Positions 48,701-62,356 of a stretch of 64,000 nt of DNA are shown here, one piece after another (position 1 is the first letter of the stretch; every line of letters starts with the position of its first letter). A model generated the notes under the pieces. It did not search any database. It was not told the DNA's origin and saw only the letters and a program-made list of their open reading frames with translations. Both the position numbers and the translations under genes were made by a program. Location of the stretch: assembly GCF_901933205.1 (NCBI RefSeq), contig NC_044572.1:26560501-26624500 (forward strand), read 5' to 3'. This DNA comes from Camarhynchus parvulus (taxonomy: Eukaryota; Chordata; Aves; Passeriformes; Thraupidae).

Positions 48701-51700
48701 TATTCTCATGTCACTGCTGGTGTCAGACTATCAGGCAACTCAGAATGTTGTAATATTTGTCCTATAAAATAGAGGGCATTTTGTCTAAAATGCTGTCCAT
48801 TCTTGATGTCCAAGGATACCAAAGCAATACAGTCAGACCCTTTTTCCCAGATCAGTGAAAGAGAGATTGTTCAGCCAGTGAGACCAAAACAGGCTTTCTA
48901 AAAGCAGTAGTTTGCACTTTTGCTCTAAATTTACTTGCAGTGTAAGGGTTCAATAACTCATTGGAAATTACAGTGTTTTTTCTGTTTGGCTTGGGAAGCA
49001 GCTATTGTGCTCTGTTCTTCAGCTTCCCAGAAATGCAAGTAATAGAAAGACATTTATAGACTCTTACTCTGCTTTTATCTGCTCCATGTTTTTGATGAAT
49101 ATACTGCAAAAAAGTGCCAGATAGTGCAAATAGAAGTTTACATTCCTTTACCAACTTCAATATTAAAATTCTGGCAATACATCACCTATTTGCCTCTACA
49201 TTTTTTAACAAAATCCATGAAATGTACCCACTTCTGCAGTATAAGGTGATATACACAGATCATGAAATGCTCAAGAAGCTTTTTGTTAAAATATCCTAAC
49301 AGTGACTTTTTGCCCATCTAGGACTGACCTTTTAAGAAGGATCTTGTTGTTGTAGGTGAAATTTTGAATCAGTTGCTATTTACAGTTTTTGTGGTAATTT
49401 CTGAGGAACTTCCTATTTTCAAATTAAAATCAATGTAGGTGAATTCTGTGTATTATAGCTATTTCCCCACACCAGAAGCATACAGATGAACTTTTGCACA
49501 GCAGGAAAGCCTGAACATTTATGCACCAGTTTTCAGAGGTTACATACAGGGGAGAATTTGAGGGCTCTGAAGCCTTCTCTACTGTGAGCCCATCTCATCC
49601 ACAGAATACTGGAGAGTGAAAATGGAAAAAGAGGGACAACATTTAAGAAACCTTGCCAATGAAGGAAGACAAACTACTACTTCCATAGCATGGAATTTGG
49701 GAAGAGGTGGGTTGAGACTGAAGCTTCATTTTGACTTGCAAAATGTTTACATTACCAACCTGGAAAATGTTCTTGACAAACCTTTGATAAGAAAAGATCA
49801 AAAATTTTGTCAGAGGTCTCTTAAAGAATTCTGTCTGCCTTCCTTGTGCTGTCTCTTCCAGGAGAGGATGAACTCACTGCTTATTTGCCAGTAAATACTT
49901 TGTCAGGACTTTAATTTTTTGGTCCATTAATGTTCACAGAGATTTTTTTATGTTAGGCCAAGTTCTGCACATTGCCCTCTGGACTTTGGCAGAACCTTAG
50001 CTGTGAGATGTGGCTACATTTCTAGTCCTTAGTCTCATGATAACTTTTGCCATAGATTCACCACTTCCTGCCATTTTTATCACATCTCTGTGATACTCTT
50101 CCTGGTGTGTACACTTAGTAGTCCCAGGGAAGACATTCTGTTAGAACAACAGGTTCTATCTCTCTGTGTGTAGAAAAGCCAAAATGTTGAAAATCCACCG
50201 ACCTCTTGAAAATTTATCAAAGTCCCAATGAACTCCAGGTAAAACGTTTTAGAATTTTAAGTAAGCAACTAGGATGCAAAAGATCTTTGGAGTACAGTAT
50301 AGTCCTCTGCTCACAACAAGGTGTAGTATTTCCAAGACATACTTGAGAAGAAAAGAGAATCATCAAGGAAATACATTTGTCTCAGTGAATATCACCAGAT
50401 GATAAAGTTCAGGACATCTGGTCTGAACTCCAAATATGATTTGCTATTATGCTCTTCTTCTTGGAGGGAGAGCTACCTGTAACAAAAAAAAAAAAAAAAT
50501 CCACATGAAAGGTATAATTGGAATTGTTGATATGTAAACACTAAAGAAAACTTTAGCCATTGCTTTCACACATCCTAATATTGGATCTTGCACTGTATTG
50601 AGTGAAGCATGAATATTTGCCTGTAATTAAAAAAAAAGTTTAACATGTTCTTGTCAATAGGACTATTTGAAGGATAATAAATGTTGACTGCCCACATCAT
50701 TGCTTTACTCTGGATTAGCAGTCTTTTAGAATTATTTGGAAAATAAAAATGAGTTTCCTTATACTTGGAACTATCTTCAACAAGTTAATGCAAATGTAAG
50801 TATTTGTCCAGATCTGTAATTGCCAGATTCCTCACTTCCTCACTTATTTAGATATACTAAGCACAGCATCATAACCACAAATTCTGTTCCTCATATTTGT
50901 TTTGTCTGGAAGCAGAACAATTTCATAACAGCCTCTGGTATTCAACACCTGTCTATTGGAGTATGAAATAAAAAATATGCACGGAAAAATGTAGATTGCT
51001 AAGGAGTTTGGGGTGTTTCTGTTTTGTTTTTTTTTATCATAGTCTATCATTTTATTAGGTCAGATATTAAATAGATTAGAAGAAATGGTATCATTTTATT
51101 GCTGTCCTTCAGCAAGCAGCAAAGAGATTACTTTGTCCAATAAATATTTGCACTTTAGCTTCACAGAGTGTAAACTTAATGAGCAGGTAATTTTAAGGGT
51201 TTTAAGGGAAAATGGCAAGGAACTAAATTCACAGATCACACTTTTGTGTTTGATACCATGAAGCAGTGAGTAAAATGGGTCAGTCAAGCAAATCCCAAAG
51301 AATGGTTATGTTTAAGTTCAAGTACATGCCTAAGTGCTTTGCTGGAAAAAAGAAAGAATGCTCAGCAATTAGTAAGACTGAAGCTTTAATGGGCAATTCC
51401 ACATAAATTTATTCATCAGTGAAAGCTGGTCAGATTAGTTTTTAAGTGTTTATTTTCTACTGCTCCATTTCCCTGTTCTCTCTCAGAGGACGGTTGAGGA
51501 GATTTACTTGAGCTTCTCTTTAAACTACCAAGCTGCAGTTGAGCAACTGAGCATTGCATTTCCTCAAAGCTTGCAATTGCTGTCTCTGTGAAGAACAGAA
51601 ACACTTTTCTGAGCATTTGCAATTCAGCTTATACCAGTATATGCTTCCTGACCAAGAGTCCGCTTCAAATTATTTGCGATTCACTATGCACCAGAGAACG

Positions 51701-53079
51701 GATTTAGGTTTAATTATTTTCATGTCTTCCAAGACTTCTGTACTGGGATCCTAAGAGCTAGAGGATAGTTTGAAAGTGTTGTATTACAAATGTGTCAAAG
51801 ATGAATCATTATTGAATTGATCCCACAATATTTGGTCTATTGACATATAATGACTTAATTTAATCTAGTACTTTTATCATAATGGAAAAGTCCCCATACT
51901 GTGAGAAAAGTAATTTATTAATGTTTTTGTATATCAGTAAAGAGACTGGTATATAGTCTCCAGTCAAGAGTCCACTCTGACTGCAACTCACTTTTCATTG
52001 ACATATGTCCACATAAGCATAGAGAAACCATTTGAGAATACCTGTAATAAACTGCCATCTGTCCATAAAGCAGAAAGAATCCTCTTTGTTTAATTTTGAT
52101 TTAAAGACAGGCTCAATCTACACAGACCCACATGAGCTCTGGAGATGAAATAGGAGGTGATGACAAAAATATTGTGAAGAGTTGCTGTTAAAATATAAAT
52201 CCCCTCTATCTTATGATGCCTCTGCTGTACTCAACACTCTCCTACTTATTTTGATAAATCCAGTTCTTTATAGGTACCATGCTTTCCTGAGCATAAGGAT
52301 GAGAAATAACCTTTATGAAGCTGAATAAACTAAACTATTAAAACAGGATGGTGTGGAGAGATTGGCTTCTCAAGCTGTCTCAGTGTTTGTGAGCTCCTAG
52401 TCTGAAATGCATTTGGCCTAAAATCAACTTGTTACAGGAAACTTCCTGACTAATTCAGTTGCTATAAACGTAGTTAATAATTGTGTGCCAGAATACAATT
52501 ATTTGCAAAGAAAAGCACAGTCTATTAAACACCTTCAGATAGCTGCAGCTCAATACAGCCATTTTGCATTTGGGACTGAAGATGAAGCAAATTGCACAAG
52601 GGATTAGATATGTGTTTTCTTTAATGGCATTCAGCAAAGACAATGTTTTCACGATAAAATTCCTGTTTGGACACTTTGTGTTGCTCTATTCATTCTCCTG
52701 TCACATCAGCCATGCACTGTCATGTTACAGAAAGCAATGTTACACAGCTTGACAGCTGTAGCTAGATGTGCTTTGCCACATTATGATAATTCAGCCAAGG
52801 AAATTTAAGAAAAGTCTGTTTTGAAAGAGAGGTGATCTACAAAATCTGTTTACATTGTATCTATGAAAGGAAAAGGAATTTTATAGTCTTTCTTATCAAG
52901 AAACAAGTGAAGCGTATATATTGAAATTCAACTTAGAAATGTCACAGTCCATGAAAACAAAAGCAACAAGAAACACTTGTAGTCTGAGTTCCTTTTTTAT
53001 CACTATTTCTACCACTATCACTGTAACAAGACAGAATATTTTTCAAAACCATCTATTTCCAAAGTTCACTTATGTGTCC
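45721..53079. other. Long AT-rich stretch, no gene seen
   Basis: About 7.4 kb. It includes a very AT-rich patch at 46495-46565 and a 16-A run at 50484-50499. The plus-strand frame at 49616-49894 (92 codons) is one of the more protein-like chance frames, but it has no recognisable domain and no good splice context. No interspersed repeat was recognised. Confidence 0.45.
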
Positions 53080-53229
53080 TTCCCTTCCCTTCCCTTCCCT
53101 TCCCTTCCCTTCCCTTCCCTTCCCTTCCCTTCCCTTCCCTTCCCTTCCCTTCCCTTCCCTTCCCTTCCCTTCCCTTCCCTTCCCTTCCCTTCCCTTCCCT
53201 TCCCTTCCCTTCCCTTCCCTTCCCTTCCC
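53080..53229 (-). repeat. AAGGG / TTCCC pentanucleotide array, 30 perfect units
   Basis: Thirty uninterrupted TTCCC units (150 bp) on the plus strand, equivalent to (AAGGG)30 on the minus strand. It is a perfect polypurine-polypyrimidine mirror-type tract that can form triplex DNA, and G-quadruplex on the purine strand. All frames across it are open because the unit contains no stop. The FPSLP-repeat frame at 52921-53322 and the REGKG-type minus frames are therefore artefacts of the array. Flanking CC and TTTCTTCC are degenerate continuation. Confidence 0.97.
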
Positions 53230-54052
53230 TTTCTTCCTTTATTCCTCTCATACTCTCTCCTTTCTCTGCCAGCTCTTCTCACATTGTCACCAGCATTACA
53301 GAATGTGAAGATTATTTACTGAATTTACTAGGAAAAGAGCACAGAGGCATGTCCTTCCCCTTACACGGGTCTCTGTGTCTTTAGGGAAATTCTCAGTATT
53401 GTGCTAGAAATCCTTTAAGCCAAGGACGGCAAGAGTATGCCAGCATGCATTTTTCTTTCTCAAATAAGAGTTCTCAAATTAAGTTTGCATTGAAATATCA
53501 GCACCAAGGAGATGCTGGTTTTCAAAAGTTGCTGTTCCCAATAATGCTGATGGTGGTGTCTCATTTCCCTGCTAGGGGCTTATCTGGTCAGAAGCTGGGA
53601 GCAGCCCACTGTGTCTCCTAGAAGACTTCCTTGCTGCAGCTCTTGTGCTCCTGCAGTCTGTGTCTTGCACCATTTCAAATCTCTGACCCTGTGACTGATT
53701 GCATTGACCCCTGTTCTGTTTGTTGCTAAATGGTACTGTAATGTGAATTTATGGGAGGCTGATTTAAAAACCAACAAAAAGAAAAAGATCCTCAGCACTT
53801 TACTGGAGGGTTCTGATTTTCAGAGGCTGCTGGATGTTTACATACTTCACCTATTCATGTCATTCTGAGCAAAACAGGCAAAGCACCAAAACTCACACTC
53901 ATGCCAGCATATTTCCATGGGTATTTTTATTATTGCTGCTCATAATTTTGCATTTAACTCTTTATAGCCCAGCTAAAAATTATCTTCCCTTTCCTGTCTC
54001 CTCAGCCACAAAAGCAAATTGGTTTTATTTCCCACTTTTTTGTGGATTTAGG

Positions 54053-54056
54053 TTTT

Positions 54057-54086
<30 letters not shown>
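54053..54086. repeat. T-run with (TTTTG)n
   Basis: About nine T followed by four TTTTG units and a further T-run ending in TTCAGC. Confidence 0.85.
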
Positions 54087-54087
<1 letters not shown>

Positions 54088-55782
54088 AGCTGTGACAATC
54101 TAAATTGGATGTGTGTTACACTCTTTGGAAGCAAATCCTTTAAATTTAACCAGTTTAAATGCCCCTGAATTTTAACCCTTAGCACCCAGGTCCTTAAATT
54201 CTGTTTTGCAATTTTTAAATAGGTTTCCTTATCCAGTGCAAATTGCTGTCTTAATCACTTGAATTCACTAAAACTGAAATACAGTAACTTCCATGCATTC
54301 TCCTTGGAAGTCAGTTTTTATTTTTACTTAGGAAATGTTCTCTCTGACATGTTAAATTCCATCTAATCCATGAGCACTACCATCTTTCACCAGAGATCAT
54401 TATTAAGACAGTCAGTCATTCATTCTCTTTGCTGGGGGAAAGGTGCAATGCAATGATACCATGAAAGCTGATAATCCACTCATGTTTACAATTCAGATAT
54501 TTCCCACAGAGCTCTCTGAGAAAAGGGACACAGATGATGATTTGGCAAATGCTGTCCTTTCATACAAATTCCCTGGGTGCTTTTGAACCAACCTATCAGA
54601 GGATTCTACTCCTGCTATTCACGTCAGTAATTAGATTTGGAGAGAGCTGTACCACATGCATGTTTATGGCAATCACTGTTAACCCAAATGATGATCTTTT
54701 TCCTTTCTTCCTCCTCTCCCTGTGTTTCCACTTGAATTTGCTGCATGCTGCCACAGCATCTGCCACTAAATAAATAAATAAAACCCAAAATACCCAAGCC
54801 TGCAACCTAACAGGTCAAAATCCCTTGCATTTTCCTGATAGCAAAGACGAAAATAAATCATTGTCAAAATATGGATAAGACAAGGACTGAGAGAAACAAT
54901 GAACTAAAGATGAAATGAGAGAAAAGCATGAAAATAAAATTTTCATAGGGAATTCTGAAACAAAAGCTAACGTTTTAAAAGCTAAAAAGTTAAAAAAGTA
55001 TTGAGATATAAAATTTATTAAAATGTTCTTTTTAGGAAAGAAATGCACATATTTATGAGATATTCTAATATAAAGTAAATTTATATGATTCTTTATATAT
55101 TTTAGTGCTTTGCATCTTTATTTTCATTTGTGACTGAAAAGCTATTCAAATATAGCATAGCCTTAGGACTGACTCTAAAAACTCAGCTTAAACTCTCTTC
55201 ATATTTGCATGATGTGTAAAGCTTATGTATTTAGATATTATCTAAACAGACAATAATATCTTACCATGATATTATGTAATACATATTTTCCATCCCTCTC
55301 CCACCCATGCATCTGAGTAAACAGATAACTTTACTCACAAATTAAGTTCTACTTGCGGAGAACCTCATATTCATTTAATAAGAAATTATCTCCAATATAA
55401 TGTCATATTACTGAACTAGATTCAGAGTTCCCACATTTACCATGTATTTTATAAGACCTTTTATTTCAATTATTTATAATGGATAAAATATATAATATTA
55501 AGATACACAAGTGCATATAGATGTGCACATCATTTTTCACACAGTTAATTCATGCTTTAAAATAAACAAGCCCTTTTGCAGGATTTAGTGTTTGCACTTG
55601 CACATATTCCTATGGTATAACTGCTTTTTGCATTTCTGTTTCCAGACATGACGCAAGTGATGAAAGCACAAGTATCCCATCAAAAATACTTTTCTTCTCA
55701 GCAAAGGTATGCTTAAATATAAAGAATTATTTGTTCTTTTCATAAGCTTGGATTGTGTTTTTTATCCTGATCAGCTACCAGT

Positions 55783-55820
55783 TGAACAATTGATCATTCT
55801 TGTAAAATGAACAATTGATC
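55783..55820. repeat. 13-bp direct repeat, 25-bp period
   Basis: TGAACAATTGATC occurs at 55783-55795 and again at 55808-55820, identical, separated by 12 bases. Confidence 0.85.
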
Positions 55821-56730
55821 TTGCTGAACTAGGATTAAACATTGAGCCAATTTTCTATATGCCACACTGCGCATCAAGTAATATTGGCCATCACTCTGTA
55901 CTGATTTGGGTCTTATCAGACCACTTAGCTAAGCAGAAAAGGTCTGTCTAATCTGTCTCACAACCCCCTGGCTCATCCATTTACTCATAAACAACCTGGA
56001 TTTAAGTTGTGGAGACAAACCCTCTTCAGTTAAGTGAGGTTTTTTGCTTCAACAGATCAGGTAATATAACTATCCCCGTAGTCAATTGTTGTTTTCATTA
56101 GCTGAGATTCTTGACATTTTAAATTCTATAGATGAAATTTCACAGTCTATTATCTTTATTAGGACCAGGAAACCATGAACCTGTTTAAAAATCTTTTCTC
56201 TCTTGGTTTTGTTGGGGTTTTTTTTGGCTAGATTTAAAAGACCTGAACAGGAAAATGACCAGCTGCTTAGATTACCACCCCAATCCTCTCATGAATTTTT
56301 AAAGGTAGGGATTTTCTGAGAACCAACATCAAATAAAGGATCAAATGCCTTCTATTACAGAATACAAATGTGTTGCTCAAAATCCCTAGAAATTACAGTC
56401 TTTGAGAACCATCTGGACCCACATGTTATGCAGAAGAGGAGAAACACAAAGGAAGTACTGATTAATTTTAATGTAGAGTGAAAAGGCTTGTAATTAAATT
56501 CAGTTTTATTAAGTTAGTGGTGTTTGTAGCTCAGATCATCAAGGCTAGTATTACAGCCTAGGCTTCTCAAAAGTAGGTATTTTTCCAGATTTTGAAAACT
56601 TACTGAATATATTGATAAGAAGACTAAGCTTGTAGATTTGACCTTGATTGACATGGACATCCCTTCTGAGCAATACACTGTGTTAGTTTAGTAATACTGG
56701 CAGTTTTATATTTTTTATAAAGAAATTGTT

Positions 56731-56758
56731 ATCTATCTATCTAGCTATGTATCTATCT
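56731..56758. repeat. (ATCT)n microsatellite
   Basis: ATCT units interrupted by one AGCTATGT variant; a short tetranucleotide repeat. Confidence 0.85.
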
Positions 56759-57586
56759 TGTTTATGGCAGTTTAAGAAATTTTGCCTTTTTTCATTAAAA
56801 GCTGAGTGAGACCTTTTTGTTAGCACTTGTTCAATACATTTTCACCTACAAATTAAGAGCTTTAATTTTGATCTGGATTGTTAGTGAGTAAGAAACTTCT
56901 TGTTTATCTGAAATTATTTGACAATACAGAGATCTATGTTTTCACACACTCAGGGATTTTACTATGAGTAGAGTGAAAGGGAACAAGTTTTATGAAAATG
57001 TTATCTGCTACTCTTCTGTTGCCTTTCAAGGGTCATGAATTGCTCATACACTTCTCTGCCTGATTATTTGAACAGAAGATTTAAATGACAGGTTTAGTTG
57101 AATGAACATAGAATTAAATTGAAATAAAAAAGGCAGCACGTGACCACATCACTAAGTATTGCACAGACTTAATACTGCACTCTACACAGAAGTTATTTGC
57201 TCCTAGAATTGTTTGCCAGCCAGGGAGATGGCTGCATTTACTTTCAGTGTGGCATTTTCATTGCGTATAAAAACACACTAATTAAAAGAGCTTTTTCTGA
57301 TGTTTACTCTGAAATGCAGAAAGTAAATGACATATGCACAAATTTCCTATTTCATTTATAAAGGAAAACTGATAGACGAAAACCTATGAGGAAAGAAATT
57401 AAAAAGTTACCTGGAAAAATGAAATATCTAAATATAAAAAAAGTATTCCAACCAGAATTTCCTATAATAATTCATAGGAAAGACTAAAATTGTTGATTCA
57501 TAGTGTAGTTAGTTGCTAAGGGAGCTACCTAATTTGGAATTGGTGTCTTAGGAAAGAAACAGCAGTCACTATCACTGTAAGAATGT

Positions 57587-57606
57587 AAAAAAAAAAAAAA
57601 AAAAAA
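57587..57606. repeat. 20-A homopolymer
   Basis: Twenty consecutive A. No retroposed sequence or target duplication was recognised next to it. Confidence 0.9.
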
Positions 57607-58869
57607 TTTGTCAGGAATAGAACTACAGAAAGACAGGGATACAGAGGAGCATGAGCGATTTTATTCTCCTTTTTGCCACCACATAGGATGTGCTACTTGT
57701 TACAGATTCTTATATGAATCCCATAGAGTGCTGGTCTCTTCTTAGTGATTGATAACATGGAAAACTCCACAAGCTCCTCAGCTAAAATTGGTTTTGTACT
57801 TTGTTATCCATTACCACTAGATTTTCTTTTGCAAATGTAACCTAAATTTTTGTTGATGTAGTTCAAGTCCATTACTCACAGTCCTATCTGCCATGCATGG
57901 AGAACAGACTTTTTTTCTTTATCACTGTCCCAGTCTTTCAAAACTCTATTAGACACATGAAAACTACCCCCAGCTCAGGAAGTCCATCACTTGAAAATAG
58001 TTTAAGGTTGAGAAGGTTTGGGATCTTTCCTTGTACCTACTTTGAGATTCTGTTTTTGACCATTACTATAAACATTATAAGGTGGACCTTTGAGATTATA
58101 TATTCCTTTCCATTCTAATTAAATAACCTTCTTTTTTTTAGCTTAATTAGCTCAATTTTTTTCAGTATCTAGGTCATGTTCTGTAGAGCTTGATCATTGT
58201 CTCCTCTATCACAGGCATAACCAGTTCACATCTTCATTGAAACATGTTTCAGAAGACAATTCTGTAGTTCAGCTGAGCTGCAGGGAGTGAAAAAATTTCT
58301 TCTCCTATTTTATAGACTGTCCTCATATTTATTTATTCCACTATGCAAGTTTCCCACTCCGCAGTGCTGTGGCCTTATTGTCTTGTATTCAACTTATGAT
58401 ACAGAAAAGCTCATTTCCACTTTCTGAAGAAATGCTACCAGACAGCACTCATGCAGTTGATTTATTTTCATAGAAAATAAGCTAGAACTCTTTCTAGACC
58501 ATATCTCAAATTTGATTATGCTTTCCTAATTGTAGCACTGTCCTTGGCATATCCTCATTTGGCTTTGTATAATTTCTGAAGCAAGGCAATTTTGTATTCC
58601 TTCAGAAAGATTACAAATGAAAATTCTGAAAACTATTATAATATTTAGAATTTTGCTTGACACAGTCTTCTATGTTAAAGTCAGTTTTTGGAAGCTTATT
58701 TTATGGATTGAGTGGTCCAACCTGTTTTGCTGCAAGAGAACAGAAGTTTAATCCAGAATTTTCCCCCACAGCTTACTTATGGGAATGTTTTGTGAGACAT
58801 GATTTAATAGATTAAAGTCACTGAATTTCTATTAGTTCTTTCCTACCCTAACACCTGTTCCTTTATCAT

Positions 58870-59457
58870 TGTTGTGATTTAGTTCCAGTTGGTAACTAAG
58901 CCCCATACAGTCACTCACTCTCTGCCATTGGAACGGGTGGAAAATGAGAGGAGTAAAAATCGGAAAATTTGTGGGTTGAGATGAGGACAGTTTAATAGGT
59001 AAAGTAAAAGACATACACAAACAAAACAAAATAAAGAATTCCTTCACACTTTCCCACAGGCAGGAAGGTGTTCAACCATCTCCAGGAGAGCAGGGATCCA
59101 TCAAATGTAACCATTACTTAAACAAAATTACTGTGAGTGTTCCTCCTCTGCCTCTTCCTTCCTTCTTCTTCTCCCTAGTTCATATTCTGGGCATGATAAT
59201 ATATGATATGGAATGTCCTGTTGGTCATCTGGGATCAGCTGTCCCAACTGTGCCTCCTCTCTAATCCTTGTGCACACTCAGCTCACTTATGGGGTGGGGT
59301 GAAAAGCAGAAAAGGCCTTGACTCTGTGTAAGTACTGCTCAGCAACAGCTAAAACATCTCTGAATTACCAACACCATTTCCAGTACAAATGCAAAACAAA
59401 CCCCATATCTGCTACTATAAAGAAAAATTAACTCTGTCTTGGCCAAAAACAAGCACA
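58870..59457 (-). mobile_element. Solo LTR, avian ERVL-like family (copy 2)
   Basis: About 588 bp, the same family and orientation as the LTR at 8078-8655. The two copies align along their whole length, for example GAAAAGCAGAAAAGGCCTTG (near 59300) against GAGAAGAAAAGGCTTTGGCT in copy 1. Minus-strand ends are TGTGC (complement of 59453-59457) and CACAACA (complement of 58870 onward). The ATTAAA polyadenylation signal is kept (complement of 58991-58996), while the TATA region (about 59177-59212) is degraded. The flanks ATCAT (58865-58869) and AACAT (59458-59462) resemble a 5-bp target duplication with one change. No internal retroviral genes are present. Confidence 0.82.
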
Positions 59458-62198
59458 AACATGCAAATTTGGCTCAATTTGTTCTTGGCTGCAGTTCATC
59501 ATCTTACTGTCATCCATACACTTGCAAATAATTTCATTGATTATCTTTTGCAGACTTTTTCAGAATTGAAATTGACTGGACTCAGTTCCTTTTACCCTCC
59601 TGTTTGAACACCCATGCAATCACATTCACCAACGCTCCACTACCTTCTCTTTTTCAAATGACATTTTGATTATGAGACTACTTCAGATGTTTCAGACATA
59701 TTTCTAGTTTTCCTAGGAAAAAGCCACAAAAACTCAGTCCACACAAATCTCTGAAGGAACTGAAGAATTGCATTTGCGTGCCACTTACAAAAATAAGTTA
59801 ATTTTTAAAAAATGCATGGCACTCAGATGTTATGGAATGTAACATTTTACCTTACTCTCAAAATGACTGTGAATATTATGACAGCTTTCCAACAAAGGTT
59901 TGAAACAAATAATGAATTCTGAAACTGTAAAATATCTGCATGAATATAGATAAACTTTAAAAGTTTCAACCACCATTATTCTACTCAATTGCCTGCCTAA
60001 CACAGCTAATGCTCTTCCATTATGTAAACCCTCTTATTTCATGTATTTGAGTAAAATACATACTTCACACTAAGACTTTAGGTTCTTTTGTAAACTTTCT
60101 TTGAAATACTGCAACACGATATGATAAGACTGAAACAAAATCACTTATAGAAAGGGGAAAAATATGACTCCAACCTATTTGATAGATATTGTCAAGTTGG
60201 TCAGCAAAACCATAAGTAAACAGGAACAGAGAGACATAATTTATTTTTATTCAGAAATGCTGTGATCATACTCCTCATAAAAAGCTAAAAGCTACGTGAA
60301 AATACAGATATTTTGGGATAAGAGGCAAACTACTGTTATGGATTGGTACTGATAAAATAAAGAGTGTTTTCTAAACATGGAAATATAAAATACAGAGTTT
60401 GCTAAATGGTGCAATTTGGGACTGTTTTTAGTCTTCATTAATGATCTGGAAACAGGATGAATAGGGAAAATGAGTGAAGCAAACAAAAACTAAGTGCTCT
60501 CTGCTTTTACAACCAGTAATATGCTCTGGGATTTTTTTTAAGTTCAATCAATATGTTGGCCATTTTTTGTACTTCAATTTCAAGAGAAGATCATAAACAG
60601 TACACATCTGAATAATTGTGTTTCATAGCAGGTCCAATTCTATTGCTCCTCCTCATAAGCAAGTTTTTAGAGACACACTGAAAGTAAAAAATATGTTTAG
60701 ATGAATTGAAACTATTTAATAAGTCACTATGTGTTAACCCCTGAGGCATCTGCTGTGGATTTGTCCTGTCTGTTTTGCAGCAGGGCATTTTCTTCCCCAC
60801 TGCATACACTCTACATGTGTATATCTTATAGACATACAGACTAAATCACTCAGTCTGCCATTATGATGTGTTGCAGATAATTGTGAGTGTATGTGCACAT
60901 GCAGGAATGTCTCAAACTGAGCCTTTGAATTCTCAAGCTCAAGCCTACCCTGGTGAGCTACAGCCAGTCTGGGCTGGCTTTGTACTGCAGGTATGGCCTG
61001 ACTAAGCAGAAGTTACACACATGAGACTCTCAGAAGCGTAGAGCTACACAATATACATTTGTCAAAAGAAACAGTTGGGAAGCTGATGGTGCATGGTGCT
61101 TCTGCATATAAACTGGGAAGTTGGAACTGCAAACAGTTGGACTGCATGCAATCAACAGGTCTTCCAGACCAGCTTTCCCAGACTACCAGCAATCTCATTG
61201 ATGGGAAGGCAAGACTGGGTAATGCTGGGGAAGTTGAGAGCATGAAGTAGAGTAGAAGCACTATTCCTGTTGGCTCTTAAATAAAATCCAGTGTACACAC
61301 CCACTATGGGGTGCCATTTAGCTTGTCTCTTCTGTGATAGACACGATGGACATAGCTCAGACTCTGCAGCTATTACAGAAGCAATCTTTGAAGACCTTAA
61401 AATTAAACTTTGTGTTTCTTGCTGCTGTTTTATGCACAACTATTTCTTTACATTCTGATGAGAGTAACTGAGGATTATGTAGATTTGTCCAGGCCCTCTC
61501 TTTTCACAGGAATGTGAAAACACAATTTGAAGACTGGTATAGAATAATGATGTCCTGGTAGAACTTTTGTATCAAACCCACTTTTTACCCTGGTAGCAAC
61601 TGGAGTTGAGAAGAGGACTGTGGAAGGATCACTTTATTACCCCTGTAAAATTTGGCATATCCTTAAATCTAATTAATGGCGACAAATGAGCTATGGAAAT
61701 TCATTAAGTTTCCCATAGGCTGTACCATACTGCGAAGCTAAGCAAAACACAGAGATCCTAAAAATCTCTGCAGTCCCTTTTTATCCTGCAGTCTGAGTGA
61801 GGAATTCTGTCCTTAGCTAAGCAAGTGACACTTCGGGTGACATGTACAGCATTTGCAGGGTTATAACAACGTGTCTGAGAGCAAAATAGGATTTTTTCTG
61901 TAGTATTAATTCTAACCAGCCTCAGTTTTTCACTGTCATGTAAAGAAAAACTGTTTTACTCAAATGCAAGGACTGGGATCAGTTTCTACAAAATAAGTAG
62001 ATTGATTTCTCTTCTGCAAAATAATACATGGCTGAGGAAGGGGAATATTAGGCTGCTTATTTCTCACAGACGTTTGGAATTTTAGCAGTAAGATGACATT
62101 GGAATTTACTGCCATCTTCCATATTGCATGTTTTTTGTGTAGCAATATACTGCTGATTGGCAGATAAGTAAAAGGCCATGTCTCTAGATCTTTCAGTT
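59458..62198. other. AT-rich non-coding DNA
   Basis: No gene, RNA or repeat could be supported. Frames such as 61059-61250 and 61152-61439 overlap on opposite strands and show no domain. Confidence 0.5.
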
Positions 62199-62356
62199 AT
62201 CATGAAACAGTAGAATTTGGTTTGGGTTGGAAGGGACCTTAAAGATCACCTAGTTCCAACCCCCCTACCATGGGCAGGGACACCTTCCACCAGACCAAGT
62301 TGCTCAAACCTCCATCCAACCCAGCCTTGAACACTTCTGGCGATGGGGCATCCTTT
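62199..62356 (-). mobile_element. Short CR1 3' end, antisense
   Basis: The plus strand reads GGTTTGGGTTGGAAGGGACC, then CCAACCCCCCTACCATGGGC and GACACCTTCCACCAGACCAA. It continues with TTGCTCAAACCTCCATCCAA, the reverse complement of a CR1 3' UTR and the last part of its coding region. The match ends near GATGGGGCATCC, giving a copy of about 150 bp with strong 5' truncation. It looks less diverged than the other CR1 copies here. Confidence 0.9.

Larger units (their letters stand above)
53233..58869. other. AT-rich stretch with simple repeats, no gene seen
   Basis: Landmarks: a (TTTTG)n tract at 54053-54086, (AAAT)n near 54768-54781, a 13-bp direct repeat at 55783-55820, an (ATCT)n tract at 56731-56758 and a 20-A run at 57587-57606. 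The segment 57870-58450 reads like old repeat-derived sequence but matched no family that I could defend. Confidence 0.45.

Noticed and set aside
49616..49894. 92-codon plus-strand frame as a gene
   Set aside because: No domain, no splice or promoter context, and no codon pattern that stands out from chance.
52921..53322. 133-codon frame with FPSLP repeats, and minus-strand REGKG-type frames
   Set aside because: They are produced by the stop-free TTCCC array and have no independent coding signal.
57587..57606. A20 run as the tail of a processed pseudogene
   Set aside because: The upstream sequence shows no recognisable mRNA, and no flanking target duplication was found.
57870..58450. Possible old LINE-derived sequence
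   Set aside because: Some phrases feel repeat-like, but I could not order them against any known family.
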